Shown: positions 7,440 to 10,817 of the stretch, piece by piece
Layout of the letters: the number at the start of each line of letters is the position of its first letter
Numbering within the stretch: position 1 is the stretch's first letter
Source: an uncultured Collinsella sp.
GTDB taxonomy: Bacteria > Actinomycetota > Coriobacteriia > Coriobacteriales > Coriobacteriaceae
Direction: 5' to 3'
Assembly: GCA_900549455.1 (NCBI GenBank)
Contig: UROM01000053.1
Coordinates: 1-10,817 of the forward strand
Length of the DNA stretch: 10,817 bases
The notes under the pieces: generated by a model
The model's input: only the letters and a program-made list of their open reading frames with translations
Told to the model about the DNA's origin: nothing
The model's database searches: none
Translations under genes and position numbers: made by a program

Positions 7440-8813
7440 ATGGACATAACCATCTCCCTTATCACCACCCTCGTTTTGACCCTCATCAACGGCTACTTCT
7501 CCATGTCCGAGATGGCGCTCACCACGGCTAAGCGCGCTGTGCTGGAGCACGAGGCCGAGGAGGGCGACAAGCGCGCCGAGCGCGCCATTAAGCTGGCCGC
7601 CGATTCCGACCAGCTGCTCGCCACCATCCAGGTCGCCATCACGCTCGTGGGCTTTGCCTCGTCTGCCGTCGCCTCGACGAGCCTGTCCGACCCGCTTGCC
7701 ACGTGGCTCACGAGCTTTGGCATCGCGCCGCTCTCTGCCATCGCGCGCGGCCTGGCGCCGGTCATCATCACCGTTGCGGTCGCCTTCGTGTCCATCGTGA
7801 TTGGCGAGCTTGTGCCCAAGCGCATCGGTCTGGCCAACGCCGAGGGCGTGTCCAAGCAGGTCGTGGGACCGTTGTCGTTTTTCCAAAAGATCGCCCGTCC
7901 GCTCGTGTGGCTGACCGGCGCTTGCTCCGATGGCCTGGCCCGCATCCTGCGCATCAAGAGCGCCGACGACCGCCAGAATGTCTCGGAGGAAGAGATTAAG
8001 TACATGGTCTCGGAACAGGACGACCTGCTCGACGAGGAAAAGCGCATGATCCACGAGATCTTCGACCTGGGCGACACCGTTGCCCGCGAGGTCATGGTGC
8101 CGCGCGTGGACACCACCATGTGCGAGGACGACGAGACGGTCGCCGACGTGCTGTCCACCATGCGCCAGACCGGCTTTAGCCGCATCCCCGTCTATCACGA
8201 GGATCCCGATAACGTCGCCGGCATCGCGCACATCAAGGACCTGATCCAGCCTTCGCTCGACGGCAAGGGCGACCAGCCCATCGCCGACTTTTTGCGCGAC
8301 GCTACCTTTGTGCCCGACACCAAGGACATCTTGCCGCTGCTGTCCGAGATGCAGACCTCGCACGACCAGATCGTAGTGGTCGTGGACGAGTACGGTGGCA
8401 CGGCCGGTATCATCACCATCGAGGACATCGTCGAGGAGATCGTGGGCGAGATCGAGGACGAGTTCGACCCCGACAACAAGTACCTCACGCGCCTTTCGCG
8501 CCGCGAGTGGCTTGTCGATGGGCGTTTTTCGTGCGATGACGCGATTGAGCTTGGTTGGCCGCTCGAGGAAAGCGATGATTATGAGACCATCGCCGGCTGG
8601 ATTTTGGAGCTTTGCGACTCGGTGCCCGACATCGGAGAGGTGTTTGAGGTTGCGGGGTACAAGTTCAAGGTGCAGTCGATGCGTGGCCAGCGCATCTCGC
8701 TCATTCGCGTGATCGCTCCGGCCGAAACCGATAAGAAGGATTCCGAGCCCTCGGCAGATAAGCCGACGGTGTCGGGTGCGGGCTCTGCGGACCCGCACGA
8801 CGGCGACGAGTAG
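7440..8813 (+). CDS. CNNM (DUF21)-CBS-CorC/HlyC family membrane protein
   Basis: 457 residues in the standard order of the hemolysin C/CorC/TlyC family. A CNNM transmembrane domain (about 1-170) has SMSEMAL near the first helix and the conserved IGELVPKRIGLANAE. A CBS pair (about 215-335) includes REVMVPRVD, GFSRIPVY, and VVVVDEYGGTAGIITIEDIVEEIVGEIEDEFD. A C-terminal CorC/HlyC domain covers about 350-428, followed by a short disordered polar tail. Family members are implicated in Mg2+ or other divalent cation export, with CBS domains sensing nucleotide-Mg; here that is inference from the family. ATG 7440 is the only plausible start in frame, yet the best SD, GGAGG (7420-7424), is 15 bases away, unusually far; a weak GAG at 7428-7430 is nearer. 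The next gene starts 24 bases after the stop, so they are probably one operon. Confidence 0.92.
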   Translation: MDITISLITTLVLTLINGYFSMSEMALTTAKRAVLEHEAEEGDKRAERAIKLAADSDQLLATIQVAITLVGFASSAVASTSLSDPLATWLTSFGIAPLSAIARGLAPVIITVAVAFVSIVIGELVPKRIGLANAEGVSKQVVGPLSFFQKIARPLVWLTGACSDGLARILRIKSADDRQNVSEEEIKYMVSEQDDLLDEEKRMIHEIFDLGDTVAREVMVPRVDTTMCEDDETVADVLSTMRQTGFSRIPVYHEDPDNVAGIAHIKDLIQPSLDGKGDQPIADFLRDATFVPDTKDILPLLSEMQTSHDQIVVVVDEYGGTAGIITIEDIVEEIVGEIEDEFDPDNKYLTRLSRREWLVDGRFSCDDAIELGWPLEESDDYETIAGWILELCDSVPDIGEVFEVAGYKFKVQSMRGQRISLIRVIAPAETDKKDSEPSADKPTVSGAGSADPHDGDE

Positions 8814-8837
8814 GGCAAGGAAGAGTAGGGGAGAGTT

Positions 8838-9692
8838 ATGGCAGGCCTGTTCAACATCCTTAAGGTCACCGTCAGCGAGGACAAGATCTGCGCGCATGTG
8901 CTGGTGAACCCCGGCATGCCGCTCATGACCTCGGAGGACATCGAGGCCACGGCGCGCGTGTACTACCTGGTGCCCGCGATTGCCAAGCATCTGTGCCTGG
9001 GCGATTCCGGTCGCGAGTTCCAGGACTGCATGGGCCAGACCGAGCTTTGCCATCTGCTTGAGCACGTGACGGTCGAGCTCATGAACGAGACCGGTCTCGC
9101 TGGCAGCATTTCGTGCGGCCGCACTCGCGTGAGCGAGCACGATGAGCGCGTCTTTGAGGTTGAGCTTTCGTGTCCCGATGACGCGCTGGCCATCGGCGCG
9201 CTGTCTTCGGCGACCTTTATGATGGATTGGGCCTATCTGCATGCCGACCAGCCCGCTCCCGATGTGGACGGTACGGTCGCGGGTTTGCGCAACCTGGTAC
9301 TGGGCATGCGTGCCGAGGCCGAGGGCAAGGACCCGCACGAGGCCGTTGCCGCCGCGAATGCCGAGGGCGAGGCCGGGGACGCGACCGAGGACGAGGCGCC
9401 TGCCGAGACTGCCGTCGAGCCTGTCGACGAGGCACCTGCCGAGGCTGTCGTCGAGGCGTCTGCCGAGGAGGCCGTCGAGCCCCAGGGCGTCCCGAGCTTT
9501 GACGACGAACCGCAGGAGGCAATCGATACCGAGGGCGCGACCGCCGAAAGCCACGAGGCCCCCGCTGCCGTCTACGGTGGCGCGGCGACGGCTCCGGTTG
9601 CCCCTGCGCACGAGGGAGCTCTGCCGCTCGTTGACGGCGCCGGCGAGGACCCGGCCGCCACGATGGCCATGCCGGCCGTGCCGCAGGAGTAG
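8838..9692 (+). CDS. Stand-alone cyanophycin-synthetase N-domain-like protein with acidic Ala/Glu-rich tail
   Basis: 284 residues; I do not know a named gene for it. Residues about 42-115 line up by eye with the N-terminal domain of cyanophycin synthetase CphA: YYLVPAIAKHLC...G..F......GQTELCHLLEHVTVELM followed by GL....SCGRTR and a V.EVEL strand. In CphA the counterpart reads roughly ILPSLEEH.C...GGFL....GT..GHIIEHVALELQ...G...GFGRTR. His72, Glu75 and His76 form an HxxEH motif, an arrangement used for zinc by inverzincin peptidases, with Glu80 downstream. No ATP-grasp or Mur-ligase domain follows, so it cannot be a polymer synthetase alone. Residues about 158-284 are low-complexity Ala/Glu/Pro, likely disordered, with an internal repeat. 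No signal peptide or membrane helix. GGGGAG precedes the start; it is probably co-transcribed with the CNNM-CBS gene 24 bases upstream. Confidence 0.75.
   Translation: MAGLFNILKVTVSEDKICAHVLVNPGMPLMTSEDIEATARVYYLVPAIAKHLCLGDSGREFQDCMGQTELCHLLEHVTVELMNETGLAGSISCGRTRVSEHDERVFEVELSCPDDALAIGALSSATFMMDWAYLHADQPAPDVDGTVAGLRNLVLGMRAEAEGKDPHEAVAAANAEGEAGDATEDEAPAETAVEPVDEAPAEAVVEASAEEAVEPQGVPSFDDEPQEAIDTEGATAESHEAPAAVYGGAATAPVAPAHEGALPLVDGAGEDPAATMAMPAVPQE
9393..9479 (+). repeat. Three degenerate 27-bp in-frame repeats in the Ala/Glu tail
   Basis: Units at 9393-9419, 9429-9455 and 9453-9479 share the pattern GAGGC.YCTGCCGAG followed by .CGTCGAG, encoding EAPAETAVE, EAPAEAVVE and EASAEEAVE. The second and third overlap by one GAG codon. 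The repeat is in frame and lies inside the disordered tail, consistent with slippage-driven growth. Confidence 0.7.
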
Positions 9693-9697
9693 GCTCA

Positions 9698-9749
9698 CTC
9701 GCTTATCACCATCATGTACCTGCGCCTTTACCGTACGCAGATGAGCGAG
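9698..9749. other. Long-loop inverted repeat between two genes
   Basis: CTCGCTTATC (9698-9707) pairs with GATGAGCGAG (9740-9749) over 10 bp with one G-T wobble, with a 32-base loop. Inside it TGCG (9721-9724) can stack onto CGCA (9736-9739), directly next to the outer right arm. It begins 5 bases after the stop at 9692 and ends 22 bases before the TATAAT box. No T-run follows, so its use as a terminator is doubtful. Confidence 0.4.
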
Positions 9750-9771
9750 ACGGCAAGTGCTGTGCTGCGGG

Positions 9772-9777
9772 TATAAT
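9772..9777 (+). promoter_or_regulatory. -10 box (TATAAT) of the YtxH-PRC gene pair
   Basis: A perfect TATAAT at 9772-9777 in otherwise GC-rich DNA, about 50 bases before the YtxH start. No good -35 box is visible 16-18 bases upstream. Transcription would start near 9784, giving a leader of about 45 bases that can form a GTGGGC/GCCCGC hairpin (9794-9799 with 9808-9813) ending right at the ribosome binding site. Confidence 0.65.
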
Positions 9778-9828
9778 GGACAGCATTCAAACGGTGGGCG
9801 CTGAGGTGCCCGCAGGAGAGGAATGAAC

Positions 9829-10218
9829 ATGGGTAAGACTTTCAACTTTATCTCGGGTGCGCTCTTCGGTGCTGCCGCCGGCGCCATCATCGGCGTCGCC
9901 CTGGCTCCGCGCTCGGGCGCCGAGACCCGCGCCATGGCTGCCGATATCGCCAACGACGCCTGGGATAACATGCGCGACACCTACGAGCACGGTGCCGAGG
10001 AGGCCCGCGCCGCGGTCAACGATTTTGGCCCGATGGTCGACGCCAAGACCGATGACCTGCGTGCCAAGGTTGACCTTGCCCGCGAGCGCATGGACCAGCT
10101 GCGAGAGCAGCTCAACGACGCTATCTCGGGCGGCAACGTGACGCCCGCCGCCGATGTCGTGGTCGAAAACGCCGTCGAGGCCGACGCCGAGGCCGCGGAG
10201 CCTTCGACCGAGGCATAA
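9829..10218 (+). CDS. YtxH-like small membrane-anchored protein
   Basis: 129 residues from ATG 9829 (MGKTFNF), where AGGAG (9814-9818) is 10 bases and AGG (9819-9821) 7 bases upstream. An ATG at 9823 would add two residues but leaves only 4 bases to AGGAG. The N-terminus shows the YtxH hallmark: a glycine/alanine-rich membrane helix GALFGAAAGAIIGVALAPRSGAETR. This is followed by an amphipathic, probably helical or coiled segment (about 45-105, MVDAKTDDLRAKVDLARERMDQLREQL) and an acidic Ala/Glu tail. YtxH proteins are small general-stress-associated membrane proteins of unknown mechanism. The stop TAA shares its last base with the ATG of the next gene (TAATG), so translation of the two is probably coupled. 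Confidence 0.88.
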   Translation: MGKTFNFISGALFGAAAGAIIGVALAPRSGAETRAMAADIANDAWDNMRDTYEHGAEEARAAVNDFGPMVDAKTDDLRAKVDLARERMDQLREQLNDAISGGNVTPAADVVVENAVEADAEAAEPSTEA

Positions 10219-10769
10219 TGCGCGCCGGGGATTTTGTCGGCGCTAAGATCTATCGCAAGCCTACCGAGGATAAGCGCACCAAAAAAGACGGCACGCCGCG
10301 CAGCCCTAAAAAGCTCGGCAAGATTCACTTTCCGGTCTTTACCCCGGGCGGTACGCGCGTGGTGGGCTTTATGGTTCGCCAGTCCGATATCGCGGGTATG
10401 ATCGAGCGCCCCGACCGATTTGTGGCGCTCGATGCCATTGGCGTCTACGAGGGCGCCATCGCGGTCGACGACGTCAAGGGCACCTACGATGCCGCTGCGG
10501 CCAAGCGCCTCGACATCAACCTGGACGATTGCATTATCTGGGTTGGCATGGACGTGCGCACGGAGTCGGGCGATGTCGTGGGCTATTGCTCGGATGTGGA
10601 GTTCAAGCCGCGTTCGGGTGTCGTGCAGACGTTCTACGTGACCGCCGGCACCGCCTCGAGTGTGCTGGTGGGCGACACGCAGATGCCGCCGACGATGCTG
10701 CGCGGCTATGCGGACGGCGCGATGATCGTTTCGGACGAGGTCAAGTCGCTCGGGTATTCGGGCGGTGCC
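10218..10769 (+). CDS. PRC-barrel-like domain protein, 3' end missing
   Basis: 184 genomic codons; the reading frame then enters adapter, and the apparent ending SLIHI is an artefact. Two beta-rich units resemble PRC-barrel repeats. One covers about 32-88 (KLGKIHFPVFTPGGTRVVGFMV, then RFVALDAIGVYEGAIAV). The second, clearer unit covers about 105-172 (DVRTESGDVVGYCSDVEFK, a glycine-containing turn, then a V..G.....LVG hairpin and LRGYADGAMIVSDE). PRC barrels are small beta domains in RNA-processing and photosynthetic proteins and in many bacterial proteins of unknown role, often next to stress or membrane genes. The N-terminus has a basic stretch (about 10-35, KPTEDKRTKKDG). There is no signal peptide. 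The start overlaps the YtxH stop by one base with GAGG four bases upstream, so the two proteins are likely made together. Confidence 0.75.
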
Positions 10770-10817
10770 CTGTCTCTTATACACATCTGACGCTGCCGAC
10801 GATCGCATAAGTGTAGA
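10770..10817 (+). other. Illumina Nextera i5-side adapter (synthetic, not genomic)
   Basis: CTGTCTCTTATACACATCT (10770-10788) is the reverse complement of the Tn5 mosaic end. GACGCTGCCGACGA (10789-10802) is the reverse of the Nextera read-1 tail. TCGCATAA (10803-10810) occupies the i5 index position and is the reverse complement of TTATGCGA, which I recall as index S522. GTGTAGA (10811-10817) is the start of the P5 complement. Together with the left end this shows a contig closed by adapter read-through. Confidence 0.98.

Noticed and set aside
6646..8813. A two-gene hemolysin or toxin locus
   Set aside because: The hemolysin III and hemolysin C names are historical; both proteins match membrane families linked to membrane homeostasis and divalent cations, and no toxin-secretion genes are present.
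9393..9479. CRISPR-like or regulatory tandem repeat
   Set aside because: The units are in frame, unevenly spaced, overlapping and lack unique spacers; they are simply part of the coding tail.
7398..9980. 860-codon open frame on the minus strand
   Set aside because: It is antisense to three well-supported genes with recognisable domains. Its translation is Arg/His/Gly/Leu-rich without any recognisable motif, as expected from the complementary strand of GC-biased genes.

Overview
The window is an assembled contig of high-GC bacterial DNA with untrimmed Illumina Nextera library adapters at both ends. Bases 1-48 and 10770-10817 are synthetic; only 49-10769 is genomic. The outermost reading frames are therefore truncated genes that run into adapter, and their terminal peptides are not biological. 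Dense coding, strong G/C preference at third codon positions, the gene set and an intergenic repeat related to GGGGACGTTCT-type REP elements suggest a gut actinobacterium of class Coriobacteriia, most likely a Collinsella-like organism. This is inference from composition and protein style; no rRNA or marker gene is present.

Layout. 50-496 is the 3' end of an ABC-2 type permease. It is followed by a small hairpin repeat (501-531) and an AT-rich promoter region. 614-1339 and 1348-4014 form a two-gene MacB/LolD-like ATPase plus large FtsX-type permease operon. The permease has an unusual alanine/acid-rich, probably coiled-coil extracellular insert, and its stop codon lies inside a second copy of the hairpin repeat (4012-4041). 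4124-5329 is a DUF362 protein with two [4Fe-4S] motifs, behind a promoter-like region carrying an 11-bp-periodic direct repeat. A strong hairpin (5377-5414) separates it from a converging, membrane-anchored alpha/beta hydrolase (5494-6459, minus strand). The divergent region 6460-6645 holds promoters for both directions and three perfect inverted repeats, each with a 4-nt centre.

The right half is all plus strand: a PAQR/hemolysin III-family seven-TM protein (6646-7329), a CNNM-CBS-CorC/HlyC membrane protein (7440-8813), a protein whose N-terminal half resembles the N domain of cyanophycin synthetase and carries an HxxEH motif (8838-9692), a YtxH-like membrane protein (9829-10218) with its own TATAAT promoter, and a PRC-barrel-like protein (10218-end) coupled to it through a TAATG overlap and cut by the 3' adapter.

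Most of the window looks like ordinary chromosomal housekeeping and accessory membrane genes. I see no IS element, CRISPR array, tRNA or rRNA, and no intergenic stretch over 300 bases. The most interesting item is the stand-alone cyanophycin-synthetase-N-like protein; next are the paired hairpin repeats and the triple-palindrome divergent promoter.
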